Origin: Paenibacillus abyssi
Lineage (GTDB): Bacteria; Bacillota; Bacilli; Paenibacillales; Paenibacillaceae
Direction of reading: 5' to 3'
Assembly: GCF_014640295.1 (NCBI RefSeq)
Contig: NZ_BMGR01000008.1
Span: 1-64,000, forward strand
DNA: 64,000 nt
Shown here: piece after piece, positions 16,628 to 25,181 of the stretch
Position numbering within the stretch: position 1 is the stretch's first letter
How the letters are laid out: every line of letters starts with the position of its first letter
Position numbers and translations under genes: made by a program
The notes under the pieces: generated by a model
Seen by the model: only the letters and a program-made list of their open reading frames with translations
What the model was told of the DNA's origin: nothing
Databases searched by the model: none

Positions 16628-18460
16628 ATGTGTGGAATTGTAGGATATATCGGAAAACGCGATTCGAAGGATATTTTGATTGAAGGTTTAAAAAAGCTGG
16701 AATACCGCGGTTATGATTCGGCGGGAATTGCCGTTTTCACTGGAAATGGGCTGGAGATCCGCAAGTCGAAGGGCCGCCTGGCTGTTCTCGAGGAGAAGCT
16801 GCAAGGGGAGCCGATTTGCGGTTCGGTCGGGATCGGACATACACGCTGGGCAACACATGGCAAGCCGTCTGACGTGAATTCACATCCACATACGGATAAT
16901 TCATCCAAGTTCTCGGTTGTACACAACGGGATTATTGAGAACTATTTGGAGCTGCGTGAGGAATTGAGCATTGCCGGCCATAAGTTTGTATCGGAGACCG
17001 ATACGGAAGTCATCTCGCACCTGATTGCATCGGTGTACGAGGGAGACATTGTCAAAGCCGTACAACAAGCCGTGAAGCGGATGCGTGGCGCATTTGCACT
17101 GGGCGTATTGACTGAGTATGAACCGGACAGATTAGTTGCTGTCCGCTATGCGAGCCCGCTCGTTATCGGTATTGGTGAAGGCGAGAATTTCATCGGCTCC
17201 GATATCCCGGCTATTCTTGAGCATACTCGCGATGTTTACATTTTGAATGACGGCGAAATGGCTATATTGACAGCTGATCATGTCGAATTGCTGACGATTA
17301 GCGGCGAGAATATTTCCAAGGAAATATTCCATGTCGATTGGGATCTGATTACTGCGGAAAAAGCGGGTTTCGACCACTTTATGTTGAAAGAAATTCACGA
17401 GCAGCCGAAGGCTTACCGCGATACAATGATGGGCCGTATTTCCGAAGACGGCAAGTCGATCACGCTTAAGGAAATCGGCATGACCGCAGAGCAAATCCGC
17501 GGAATTCAAAAGGTTCATATCGTTGCTTGCGGTACGGCTTATCATGCAGGCTTGGTAGGAAAAACAATTATTGAGCAGTTGGCACGTATTCCGGTAGAAA
17601 CGGATGTGGCTTCGGAATATCGTTACCGCAATCCGATCATCACGGAGGATACGCTCGTTATCGTCGTCAGCCAATCCGGTGAAACCGCGGATACGCTTGC
17701 CGCTCTTCGTGAAGCGAAGCGCAATGGCGCCCGTGTCATGGCGATCACGAATGTAGTGGGAAGCTCCGTTGCCCGTGAAGCCGATGATGTCATCACAACC
17801 TGGGCTGGCCCGGAGATTGCGGTCGCATCGACGAAAGCTTATACTTCGCAGCTGATCGCATTTTACCTTGTAGGCTTATACTTCGCCCAGACGCTGGGGA
17901 CGCGTGACGAGCAGTATATTGGTGAAGTGACAACTGCGCTGCTGCAGCTGCCAGAGCAAGTAGAAGCTTTGCTGGAGCAAGCGCCTGTACTGAAGTTAAT
18001 CGCTGATTCGATCGTGAAGCACAACAGCTTGTTCTTCATCGGACGCGGCTTGGACTTCGCGGTTGCACAGGAGGGCTCGTTGAAGCTGAAGGAGATCTCC
18101 TATATTCACTCCGAAGCGTATGCCGCTGGAGAATTGAAGCACGGTACGCTTGCGTTGGTCGAGGACGGTACACCGGTAATCGCGCTGGTTACGCAAGAAG
18201 AACTTGCTGAGAAGACGCTTAGCAACATTAAAGAAGTCAAAGCGCGCGGCGCTCACGTACTCGGCGTAACGAACCACAGCAACCACGAGGAAGTGGCCAA
18301 GTCGGTAGACGAGGTATTCTCGATCCCGAACACGCTGGCACTGTTGACGCCGGCATTGTCCGTCGTTCCGCTTCAGCTGTTATCCTACTACGCTTCATTA
18401 GCACTTGGTCATGACGTGGATAAACCGCGGAATTTGGCGAAGAGCGTTACGGTGGAGTGA
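16628..18460 (+). CDS. glmS: Glutamine-fructose-6-phosphate aminotransferase (isomerizing)
   Basis: GlmS makes glucosamine-6-phosphate from fructose-6-phosphate and glutamine, the first step of UDP-GlcNAc synthesis. The 610-residue protein begins MCGIVGYIG with the catalytic Cys2 of the Ntn amidotransferase domain, has HTRWATHG and two SIS domains (VSQSGETADT, STKAYTSQ), and ends in the conserved KPRNLAKSVTVE. That C-terminal coding stretch is the sequence TnsD proteins of Tn7 elements recognise, and a Tn7-like element is inserted 24 bases after the stop. No terminator lies between the stop and the transposon end, so the element supplies one. Confidence 0.98.
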   Translation: MCGIVGYIGKRDSKDILIEGLKKLEYRGYDSAGIAVFTGNGLEIRKSKGRLAVLEEKLQGEPICGSVGIGHTRWATHGKPSDVNSHPHTDNSSKFSVVHNGIIENYLELREELSIAGHKFVSETDTEVISHLIASVYEGDIVKAVQQAVKRMRGAFALGVLTEYEPDRLVAVRYASPLVIGIGEGENFIGSDIPAILEHTRDVYILNDGEMAILTADHVELLTISGENISKEIFHVDWDLITAEKAGFDHFMLKEIHEQPKAYRDTMMGRISEDGKSITLKEIGMTAEQIRGIQKVHIVACGTAYHAGLVGKTIIEQLARIPVETDVASEYRYRNPIITEDTLVIVVSQSGETADTLAALREAKRNGARVMAITNVVGSSVAREADDVITTWAGPEIAVASTKAYTSQLIAFYLVGLYFAQTLGTRDEQYIGEVTTALLQLPEQVEALLEQAPVLKLIADSIVKHNSLFFIGRGLDFAVAQEGSLKLKEISYIHSEAYAAGELKHGTLALVEDGTPVIALVTQEELAEKTLSNIKEVKARGAHVLGVTNHSNHEEVAKSVDEVFSIPNTLALLTPALSVVPLQLLSYYASLALGHDVDKPRNLAKSVTVE

Positions 18461-18479
18461 GTTTGGAAATTAAATTTTT

Positions 18480-18484
18480 TCATC
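18480..18484. repeat. Target-site duplication TCATC (glmS side)
   Basis: TCATC directly precedes the TGT end of element A and recurs right after its ACA end at 43510-43514. Five bases is the duplication length of Tn7 transposition. The position, 20-24 bases after the glmS stop, is the classic attTn7 insertion point. Confidence 0.92.
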
Positions 18485-18570
18485 TGTAATCGTTAAATAA
18501 TAGTGGGAAGCGTTAAATAATAATGGGAAGCGTTAAATAAAAGCGGGAAGTGTGAAATAAAAGTGGGAAG
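18485..18570. repeat. Proximal (R-like) transposon end with four tandem 20-bp TnsB-type sites
   Basis: After TGTAAT come four head-to-tail 20-mers at 18491, 18511, 18531 and 18551, with consensus CGTTAAATAATAGTGGGAAG; the last begins TGTGAAATAA. The same motif in inverse orientation occurs four times at the other end of the element. Confidence 0.92.
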
Positions 18571-18613
18571 TACAAAGCAGGAAAACACTACCGTATGGTA
18601 TTTCAATCGCTTC

Positions 18614-18646
18614 GGCCCGTCGATTATCTCGATGGGTTTTTTTTAT
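18614..18646 (+). terminator. Intrinsic terminator just inside element A
   Basis: CCCGTCGA pairs with TCGATGGG across a short loop and is followed by eight T. It lies 154 bases after the glmS stop and is the first terminator a glmS transcript meets. Confidence 0.85.
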
Positions 18647-18658
18647 TGCTCAAACTAG

Positions 18659-18703
18659 TTATCCACAATTCTTGCAAACTTATTATCCACAATCTGTGTA
18701 TAA
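18659..18703. promoter_or_regulatory. Cluster of three DnaA-box matches
   Basis: Two perfect TTATCCACA boxes (18659-18667 and 18683-18691) and one TTATACACA on the other strand (18703-18695) fall within 45 bp near the proximal end of the transposon. DnaA binding is inferred from sequence only. The boxes could link transposition or cargo expression to replication. From here to 18877 no other gene is seen. Confidence 0.55.
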
Positions 18704-18877
18704 ACACGCTTACTAAAATACTGAAATATGATATTATAGAAATAACAGTATAAGACAGAATTCGAGTGAGAGAAGGCAGTATTACAACGCGTGACGTTGC
18801 TCCCCGATCAACCATATAGGAACAGCAAATGCCGTTTGTCAGGGTTCAAAAAACTATGCTAACGCGGAGGCGAATGT

Positions 18878-20158
18878 GTGAGAGTTGAATCGATATACGC
18901 ATTTAACGGGGCCAGATTTACAGATCATGCTCATTTTGAAGAGTTCAAGGTCACGGTAATAGCTCGGCTTGGATACATCGACCTGTCCGCAAAGAGTTTC
19001 TCGGAGTTCTATGAAAACTACGCGGAGAGCAAAGGCTCGACCGCCGCATTGAATGAAATCCTTTTCGAGAACATCATGTATGGCCGCCTGACAAATGTAT
19101 TTATTCATAAGATCGAAACCCCGTCTACTCTTGGCATTGATATTTTCAAAAAGCAAGCGGAGAAAATCATTGAGAGTTTTAAAGGTAATGTGTCAACAAC
19201 CGCGCAGGCGTATATGAAGTCCGCTGAGAAGTTTTACTTGATGGACGTTCTGAATGTCACCACGATGGGAGCGAATTTCATCGCTGGTTTCGATTACAAA
19301 CAGTCAGGTAACCATGTGACCAACGTACGGTTCCTAGTCGGTAGAACCGTGATGCTAAAAAGAAAAAAAACGTCCTATCCTGGGTATCTGCTCGCAGCGG
19401 TTGAACTGGATTTTGAGCGACGTATATGCATCGTCATGACCAAGCACACTTCTGACGTGGAGATAGACGATGGTGACGAATCAATCAAAAGTCCGAGTGG
19501 ATATCGCAATTTCATCTTGGACAAGTTTGTAAGCCCCTTTTCAATCAAGATTGGGAAAAATGTCAAGAAAGATAGAGAAGGCATGTTCGCTTTCTGTTAT
19601 TCACTTTACGAAAAACTGATCAGTGACGTTCGTGAAGTTGTGCGATCCTCGGCGCAGCAAGATATTGATGCGACTACACGCAAGTTGGAGAAGGCGCTGA
19701 AGCGGCTTGGCAGTAAGCCGTCAAGGGACCAAATCGGCGACCTGTCCAAGAATATTCATAATCTGCTGCTTGGCATTCATATTGAAAATAACATCCCAGA
19801 TGAAGTGATGGCACAGAAAGCGGCCGACGCAGGGCTTATCGGATATCCCACCAATATCGATTATCAAAACAACCGTATGAACCGAAGTTCAACGGGCACA
19901 GGGCAAAAAGGAAAGCCAATATGCAAGACCGAGAACTTGTACAGTTTACTAACCGACTTCGAGAAGGCGCAAAAGCTGAATAAGTGGAACCTCTCATGGT
20001 TTCGAGACCCGAATAATCCAGATGTAGATAAAATGGAACAAACAAGGATCGAATCAATGACCGATTGTTTGTACTTGCGCTTCAAAGGAAAAAAACATCT
20101 GGGCAAGGAGTTAATTCAGCATGTCGTTGGAAACCTTGATCAACACCGCGGCTACTAA
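18878..20158 (+). CDS. Unknown protein, probable partner of the SIR2 protein
   Basis: I do not recognise this 426-residue protein. It starts at a GTG seven bases after CGGAGG. It has no signal peptide or membrane segment, a mixed alpha/beta N-terminal half rich in aromatic residues, a charged stretch around residue 215 (SDVEIDDGDESIK), and a helical region near 255-290 with coiled-coil character. The C-terminal part is basic. It overlaps the downstream SIR2 gene by 38 bases, so the two are co-translated and likely act together. As the first cargo gene of a Tn7-like element beside a SIR2 effector, a sensor or regulator role in anti-phage defence is plausible but unproven. Confidence 0.75.
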   Translation: MRVESIYAFNGARFTDHAHFEEFKVTVIARLGYIDLSAKSFSEFYENYAESKGSTAALNEILFENIMYGRLTNVFIHKIETPSTLGIDIFKKQAEKIIESFKGNVSTTAQAYMKSAEKFYLMDVLNVTTMGANFIAGFDYKQSGNHVTNVRFLVGRTVMLKRKKTSYPGYLLAAVELDFERRICIVMTKHTSDVEIDDGDESIKSPSGYRNFILDKFVSPFSIKIGKNVKKDREGMFAFCYSLYEKLISDVREVVRSSAQQDIDATTRKLEKALKRLGSKPSRDQIGDLSKNIHNLLLGIHIENNIPDEVMAQKAADAGLIGYPTNIDYQNNRMNRSSTGTGQKGKPICKTENLYSLLTDFEKAQKLNKWNLSWFRDPNNPDVDKMEQTRIESMTDCLYLRFKGKKHLGKELIQHVVGNLDQHRGY

Positions 20159-21374
20159 TCTAGGCATCGACGAAGCGGCGGCGCTGGAGAAAATTAATAC
20201 CGTTGTGGAGATCGGTGGTTTTTCGGCCTTCAGCAAAGATCTTCTCTCAAATGAGTTTGCCGAAGGTGAAATCGATGCGCTGCTCGTCATGATTCGGGAG
20301 GCGGGCGGACTTCAATCGCATTATCATTACTACTGTTTAGAAGAAAGCTGGGATGGCACGGTATCCAATTTGGACGAACAATGCGAGCATTGCGAATGGA
20401 ATATCGGTGAAGCCGAACACCACGAGATTGAGGAAATGTTCGTGCTGAAGCGCGATTTCATTGAATCCGTACGCGCGCATGTTCTCCGAGGGGAAGAGAA
20501 GCGGTATTTAAATACGAACTTTCCAAAGCACTTAGACATGCTCGCGGCCGAGATTACGGACGTGATTCCGTTTATCGGCTCGGGTGTTTCCACGCCGCTT
20601 GGATTGCCGAGTTGGAAAGGGCTTCTTGAAATCATGAACGACGGCTCTTTCTCTGACAAAGCAATCGAGGAAAGGTTTAATGACCTGATTCAAGAAGGTG
20701 ATCTTCTCGCCGCATTTGACTATTTGGTCGCTGAGTCATACGAATTTGCTTCTTATGACCAAATTAAAGAAAGAATCGTTGAAATTATTAAAGAGCGGCG
20801 GAAGAGAGAGACCCGCGTTGACGATCACAACTATGCCGATCTTGCTAAGTTGAACAGTAGATTTTATATTACGACCAATTACGATCTTCTGATGAGCGAG
20901 TTTTTATCCGAAGAAAGCGGCGTATACACGGCACCCGTTTGCCTCACTGAAATTGAAAGCATCAGAAAATTGATGAAGGGCGTAAACCAGGTCATACATC
21001 TTCACGGACATATCAACAAAATGGACACCATGATTGTTTCAAATAAGGATTACGAAAAGCTGTACGACGATCAAAAGCTCCTGATCACCTTCAGTTCGAT
21101 TATGAACAACAATCCACTTCTGTTTATCGGGTTTTCATTTGCCGATAAGTTTTTCGTGGATCTGTACGAGAGAATGATTTCGCTCGTGAAGTCTCGGCAT
21201 TATATTATTTTGCCAAACGCCGACCTGGAGACGGTGAGAAGGTTCAACGAGAAGAACATCAAGGTGATCAGTCTGAATGTCAAACTTGACGAGGGCGGCT
21301 GGACTGATTCGGAAGATTACGTGAAGGCTATTCGAGTGTTGATCCGCTATTTAACCAAGATTTACTTATGTTAA
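20121..21374 (+). CDS. SIR2-domain protein (SIR2_2 type), probable NAD-depleting defence effector
   Basis: The 417-residue protein has an N-terminal region of about 140 residues with a CEHC pair (residues 88-91) inside a His/Glu-rich segment. A SIR2-like domain follows: VIPFIGSGVSTPLGLPSW (about 148-165), FYITTNYD with the conserved Asn (about 253) and VIHLHGH with the catalytic-type His (about 295). SIR2_2 domains in bacterial defence systems such as DSR, Thoeris ThsA and SIR2/HerA cleave NAD+ during abortive infection. The CxxC segment may bind zinc. It forms an operon with the unknown gene upstream. Enzymatic activity and trigger are inferences. Confidence 0.85.
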   Translation: MSLETLINTAATNLGIDEAAALEKINTVVEIGGFSAFSKDLLSNEFAEGEIDALLVMIREAGGLQSHYHYYCLEESWDGTVSNLDEQCEHCEWNIGEAEHHEIEEMFVLKRDFIESVRAHVLRGEEKRYLNTNFPKHLDMLAAEITDVIPFIGSGVSTPLGLPSWKGLLEIMNDGSFSDKAIEERFNDLIQEGDLLAAFDYLVAESYEFASYDQIKERIVEIIKERRKRETRVDDHNYADLAKLNSRFYITTNYDLLMSEFLSEESGVYTAPVCLTEIESIRKLMKGVNQVIHLHGHINKMDTMIVSNKDYEKLYDDQKLLITFSSIMNNNPLLFIGFSFADKFFVDLYERMISLVKSRHYIILPNADLETVRRFNEKNIKVISLNVKLDEGGWTDSEDYVKAIRVLIRYLTKIYLC

Positions 21375-21722
21375 GAAATGGCGCGGTTTAAGCATATGAT
21401 CATCAAAGTGAAAAAAGGATTCGGCATGCGATGTCCGCCACCGTTTTCATATTGCTTCGATTGCCGATGACCAAGCCTTTATAGAGGAAGCAAAGGCGCT
21501 TCTCCAGTCTCATGACCCACGGGCGTTCGCGTTTGCTTGAAATGGCTGGACCGCGGGAGTGGGATCATTACTATTTTATTGCGAAGAGGAGCAGCCGCAA
21601 AAAACCAGGTAATCTTGGTTTGATTAATGAAGAAGGGTATTCGGAGTGGTGTCCATCTAACGTTCATCAAGCGGACAAGCGATAAACTTTGAAACCAAGT
21701 AAACAGATCAGGAGGAGTGGTC
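21375..21722. other. Intergenic stretch with only broken reading frames
   Basis: Between the SIR2 and SEFIR genes there are short frames interrupted by stops. One plus-strand frame around 21500-21620 has a protein-like composition, but I cannot assign it to a family. It may be the remains of a third gene. A GGAGG at the end belongs to the SEFIR gene. Confidence 0.4.
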
Positions 21723-22715
21723 GTGGAGCACGAGCCAATACCCGCATTTATCAGTTATAGCTGGGATAGCCCGCAGCATCAGCAATGGGTGCTTGATCTT
21801 GCGAACAAGCTAAGAAAGAACGGCGTGGACGCTAAATTGGATATATTCATTACCCAGAGCGGCACAGTTAACCTGAATTCCATGATGGTACAAAACATGA
21901 TGAGAAACAGCTTCATCATAGTGGTGTTGACCGAAAACTATGCGGATCGAGCCGACAACAATAAAGGCGGTGTCGGCTTTGAAACGGTGCTTTCGCTTTC
22001 CACTTTGCAGGAAAATCCAAACAAGCTGATTTTCCTGAACAGGCATAGCGGCAACTTTAAGGCGGCTATACCATTTCATCTTCGCGGGTATTACACAATC
22101 GATTTTTCCGATGACAGCAAGTTCGATGAATCGTTCACCGAACTGCTTCATCGGATCTTTGATGTGCCGCTTTACGAAATGGAGCCGATCGGTCCAAAAC
22201 CAACGCTGACTCCCAGAAAGGCAACTGATCGGATTCCAACGGAAACCGCGGCGAACGATACTTACTTCGAAGAATTGGTGCGACCGCATGTCAGGGAATA
22301 CACCGACAGGGATAAGATGAGGTTCATAGAAACGAGTTATCAGGACATAAACCAGGAGCTAGATAAACTGTTTGCCGAACTTAAAAAGCAGAATCCAAAC
22401 TTCGATTATGATCGTCAAAAGATCACCGAGAAGAAAATGGTGTACCATCTGTTCTTGGGCGGGAAGTCTATCACAAATGTTAAGATCTGGTTGGGCAGTT
22501 TATTCGGATCTCTGCCGCAAATTAATCTTGCTTTCGGAGCGCGGGATTACGACAACGATAATTCGATGAACGAGGGAATTGCCTTTGTGTTGGACGCCGA
22601 CAGGCAACCCGCTTTGGAAATGACGTTTAGCATGTTTGGCAATAAAGGACCGCACGATGCCCGAGGGGCCGTGAAGGAGATTTGGGAGTGTCATTTGAAG
22701 CACCATTTCAGATGA
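21723..22715 (+). CDS. SEFIR/TIR-like domain protein, probable defence effector
   Basis: The first 150 residues form a SEFIR/TIR-like domain: PAFISYSWDSPQHQQWVLDL (strand A and box 1), DAKLDIFI, MRNSFIIVVLTENYADRA and the late FDESFTELLHRIF helix. SEFIR domains resemble TIR, and bacterial SEFIR proteins are reported to protect against phage by depleting NAD. About 130 C-terminal residues (from DTYFEELVRP) are unknown and could sense the trigger. I chose the GTG at 21723, eight bases after AGGAGG. It is the third defence-like gene in a row in this cargo block and ends at a hairpin terminator. Confidence 0.82.
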   Translation: MEHEPIPAFISYSWDSPQHQQWVLDLANKLRKNGVDAKLDIFITQSGTVNLNSMMVQNMMRNSFIIVVLTENYADRADNNKGGVGFETVLSLSTLQENPNKLIFLNRHSGNFKAAIPFHLRGYYTIDFSDDSKFDESFTELLHRIFDVPLYEMEPIGPKPTLTPRKATDRIPTETAANDTYFEELVRPHVREYTDRDKMRFIETSYQDINQELDKLFAELKKQNPNFDYDRQKITEKKMVYHLFLGGKSITNVKIWLGSLFGSLPQINLAFGARDYDNDNSMNEGIAFVLDADRQPALEMTFSMFGNKGPHDARGAVKEIWECHLKHHFR

Positions 22716-22742
22716 TTCAGACGGGTCTCATATTCATACCCT

Positions 22743-22769
22743 TAATCCCTCGCAACAGCGAGGGATTAT
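22743..22769. terminator. Bidirectional terminator between convergent genes
   Basis: TAATCCCTCG pairs perfectly with CGAGGGATTA across CAACAG. It sits exactly between the SEFIR gene and the minus-strand gene ending at 22770. Confidence 0.75.
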
Positions 22770-23201
22770 TTACTTTGCGTAGGAGCGGAGCCATTGAAAC
22801 AGCTCCAGCAGTTTCTCTGCATAATTGTGACTCCAATGATCATTCGTGTCGTTACAACTGTCGAGCTTGATTACGTCACCGTTTGAAAAACAAATGCTGA
22901 GTGTTTTATTATGCTGATTATTTCGCGGCGATAGGCTGAGTTCCAATTTTTGAATATCGAGGTATTTCCAAGTCTCCACACTGACGCTGTGATCTTTGAC
23001 CGAGAAACGCATCACTCCGTTTGATTCGAAAATGTAAACTTCCTCATTAGAGTCTTTTATAAAAAGCCCTTTGGGGTAGAGAATATGTTTTGCATTACTG
23101 TCCTGGATTAATTGGCGAAGAACAACAGCGATCTGCCTAAAAGCATAGCTGACGTTATATGCTTCGCCTACGATGCGGTTGATAAAGGTGTTTATATCCA
23201 C
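22770..23201 (-). CDS. Hypothetical protein
   Basis: This 143-residue protein has no motif I recognise. It begins MDINTFINRIVGEAYNVSYAF, has a beta-rich centre (KGLFIKDSNEEVYIFESNG, then MRFSVKDHSVSVETWKYL) and a final helix. It resembles small conserved Bacillus proteins of the DUF3908 kind, but only by general impression. It is transcribed opposite to its neighbours in the cargo. Confidence 0.6.
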   Translation of the reverse strand: MDINTFINRIVGEAYNVSYAFRQIAVVLRQLIQDSNAKHILYPKGLFIKDSNEEVYIFESNGVMRFSVKDHSVSVETWKYLDIQKLELSLSPRNNQHNKTLSICFSNGDVIKLDSCNDTNDHWSHNYAEKLLELFQWLRSYAK

Positions 23202-23345
23202 TACATCCGCTCCTCACCTGAGAAAAATAAGTAGGCTTTTTTGTGGATCGTAAATACGTGTGCGTTTTGTACCGCCATGTTAAAAAGGCAAAGATATTGA
23301 CAATTTACAGCAAGCGGTTATACACAAAAGGTGAGGTGATACGAT

Positions 23346-23633
23346 ATGAAAAAAATAACCGACTTTGGTTTTATAAGGCATGAAGCGGACATCGTCTTAA
23401 TGGGCAGCAAAACTTTTGGGTTTGTCTTTTTGATAAAATCAAAGCGTTCGATAAAGCAATTGCGGGTCTACGTAAGCAGAGAGGACAAAGGCGAAGTAGA
23501 GTGGGAGCTTTGCAAGTACATCGGTCCCCATGAAATTCTTGATTGGGCGCCATTAAAGAAGCAGCCTCGTTTGCAAGACCTGCCTGGTTATGCACAAGAG
23601 TTGATTCAATCATTAATGAGAAAAACCTCGTAA
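23346..23633 (+). CDS. Hypothetical small protein
   Basis: This is a 95-residue basic protein starting MKKITDFGFIRHEADIVLMG, with ribosome binding site AGGTGA before the ATG. It has a short alternating strand pattern and no recognised motif. Its 3' end overlaps the convergent gene at 23606 by 28 bases. Confidence 0.5.
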   Translation: MKKITDFGFIRHEADIVLMGSKTFGFVFLIKSKRSIKQLRVYVSREDKGEVEWELCKYIGPHEILDWAPLKKQPRLQDLPGYAQELIQSLMRKTS

Positions 23634-23869
23634 AATTTAGAATGACGTGTCCATCCGAACATAGACAGAAATGTAAATGTTCCGTTTTCTAAACTTATGT
23701 TGCACTGTCCAGTTGCGGCGCGCCGTGCTAGCGCATAGTCTAAGAATATATGAATAGCCTCCGATTCAGTAATGTTGTAGTCGGTAATTACACTTTTGAG
23801 AATTGGAAATCCATCAGCTAAATCTTGTAATAAATTCTTGAATTCATGCAACTCGTACGTGATTGCCAC
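23606..23869 (-). CDS. Hypothetical small protein
   Basis: This is an 87-residue acidic protein (MAITYELHEFKNLLQDLADG) preceded on the minus strand by AGGAGGAAAAGACGGTGGC, a strong ribosome binding site. Paenibacillus genomes carry many such small proteins; I cannot name a family. Confidence 0.55.
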   Translation of the reverse strand: MAITYELHEFKNLLQDLADGFPILKSVITDYNITESEAIHIFLDYALARRAATGQCNISLENGTFTFLSMFGWTRHSKFYEVFLIND

Positions 23870-24033
23870 CGTCTTTTCCTCCTGTAATATTAGCGTCTAC
23901 TATATCCCAGCATATCCAATTGCCTGAAAAATGCAAGCAGATTTTCTTCAGAGTCGATAAATGCCTCTTGTTTTTACACAGAACAGTAAAGCGCGATCAT
24001 CATTGTCCAAAACCAAGAAGGGTGTTGGCGGCA

Positions 24034-24264
24034 ATGACAGTCGCAAACATGCAATGCGAGACCGTAAACGCGGGGGGAGAGACCTGCGAGCATTTGCTGA
24101 CGGGCAGACAAAATGTCGATTATATTCTGTATGAGGTTAGCAATCTTAAAAGCGTAAGGATGTGCAAGCCGTGCTTTAACCGTAAGCTAACCGAGCTTTT
24201 AGGTGAGTCGGCATTTATGGATAGCGAGGCCATCCATTCTGCGTTCGCGGCCCGATTGGCTTAA
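24034..24264 (+). CDS. Hypothetical small Cys-rich protein
   Basis: This is a 76-residue protein with cysteines in QCETVNAGGETCEHLL and VRMCKPCFNRKL, suggesting a small zinc-binding fold. I chose the ATG at 24034; the open frame extends upstream to 23863, but that part has unlikely composition and overlaps the promoter of the opposite gene. Confidence 0.5.
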   Translation: MTVANMQCETVNAGGETCEHLLTGRQNVDYILYEVSNLKSVRMCKPCFNRKLTELLGESAFMDSEAIHSAFAARLA

Positions 24265-24583
24265 TGCTAGCCATGGACAACAATGAACCGCATGGCTATG
24301 CCATGTGGTTTTTATAATTTAAAAAAAGTTGTCGCATCGTGCTCAATGATCAGATAAGATGGGATTAAATAACAGTGTGGAGGCTAGTGAATTGGATCAT
24401 TCATTGAGTCGTGAAGTCGCCCGCACGGAATGCGGAGTTTACCATGATAAAGGCGAGCCAGCAGTTTGGCTCTCGAACTGCCTTGAAGTAGGAGGCATAA
24501 AGCCCACGGATCAATATACCGTTACCTATTAAAAATCGAATAATTATTTGGTGAAAGTAGATTAAGTGGGGGGACAAAAATAT
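24265..24583. other. Intergenic stretch with a terminator
   Basis: ACCGCATGGC pairs with GCCATGTGGT followed by TTTTATAA (24288-24316) and ends the previous gene. The rest has stop-rich frames and no recognisable gene. Base composition shifts to AT-rich after about 24400, continuing through the HIT and nuclease genes. Confidence 0.5.
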
Positions 24584-24991
24584 ATGAAGAGAGATTGTAT
24601 TTTTTGTAACATAGAACTTGAACCAAAGCAAAAAATCATTTTAAAAAATGAACATTGTTTGTTTTTACAATTGGAAGAAGCTCAAGTCAAAGGAGCTAAC
24701 CTTGAAGGTGCAGGTTTAATTGTTCCGATACAACACAGAGAAACAGCATTTGACTTAACATCAGAGGAATGGGAATCAACATACTCTTTGCTTCAAGATG
24801 TTAAAAAATATTTAGATACAGTGTATAAACCACAGGGGTACAATCTTGGTTGGAACTGCGGAGAAGTTGGCGGGCAACATATATTTCATTCGCATTTTCA
24901 TGTGATTCCCAGGTATCAAGATGAGCCATTAGCAGGTAAAGGAATTCGATATATGCTTAAGAGTTCAGTGAATGAACGAAAAAGCAACTAA
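24584..24991 (+). CDS. HIT-family nucleotide hydrolase/transferase
   Basis: The 135-residue protein carries the histidine-triad motif HSHFHVIPRY preceded by GGQHIF, and an N-terminal CIFCN pair as in many HIT proteins that bind zinc. HIT enzymes hydrolyse dinucleoside polyphosphates or AMP-conjugates. The start is the ATG at 24584 after GGGGGG. It is followed at once by an 85-bp structured repeat also found near the IS110 relic, suggesting capture as a single-gene cassette. Its AT-rich codon use differs from the flanking cargo. Confidence 0.88.
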   Translation: MKRDCIFCNIELEPKQKIILKNEHCLFLQLEEAQVKGANLEGAGLIVPIQHRETAFDLTSEEWESTYSLLQDVKKYLDTVYKPQGYNLGWNCGEVGGQHIFHSHFHVIPRYQDEPLAGKGIRYMLKSSVNERKSN

Positions 24992-25079
24992 GCTAACGAG
25001 GAACGATAGCTCAATAAAGGAACACGATGTGCTGCTGCGAAATAATACGGCACCTTCGTTCCGCTAACGGGCAGCATTC
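24989..25079. repeat. Structured repeat, copy 1
   Basis: The stretch from TAAGCTAACGAGGAACGATA to CGCTAACGGGCAGCATTC is about 85% identical to 48289-48370. Both contain GGAAC...GTTCC enclosing an inner hairpin around CGAAATAATACGG, bounded by direct repeats GCTAACG. It follows a single AT-rich gene. The function is unknown. Confidence 0.75.
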
Positions 25080-25181
25080 AATAGAATATTAGTCTTTTAT
25101 GGTAAGAACATAGAACAAGATAACTTAAAGTCGTCGTTTCTAGAATGAACAGGTATGAAACTATTATAGGAGAGTCCTAAA

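Noticed and set aside
24989-25079. Structured repeat as an integron attC site
   Set aside because: The GCTAACG boxes are direct rather than inverted, no R'/R'' core pair is seen and no integrase gene is present.
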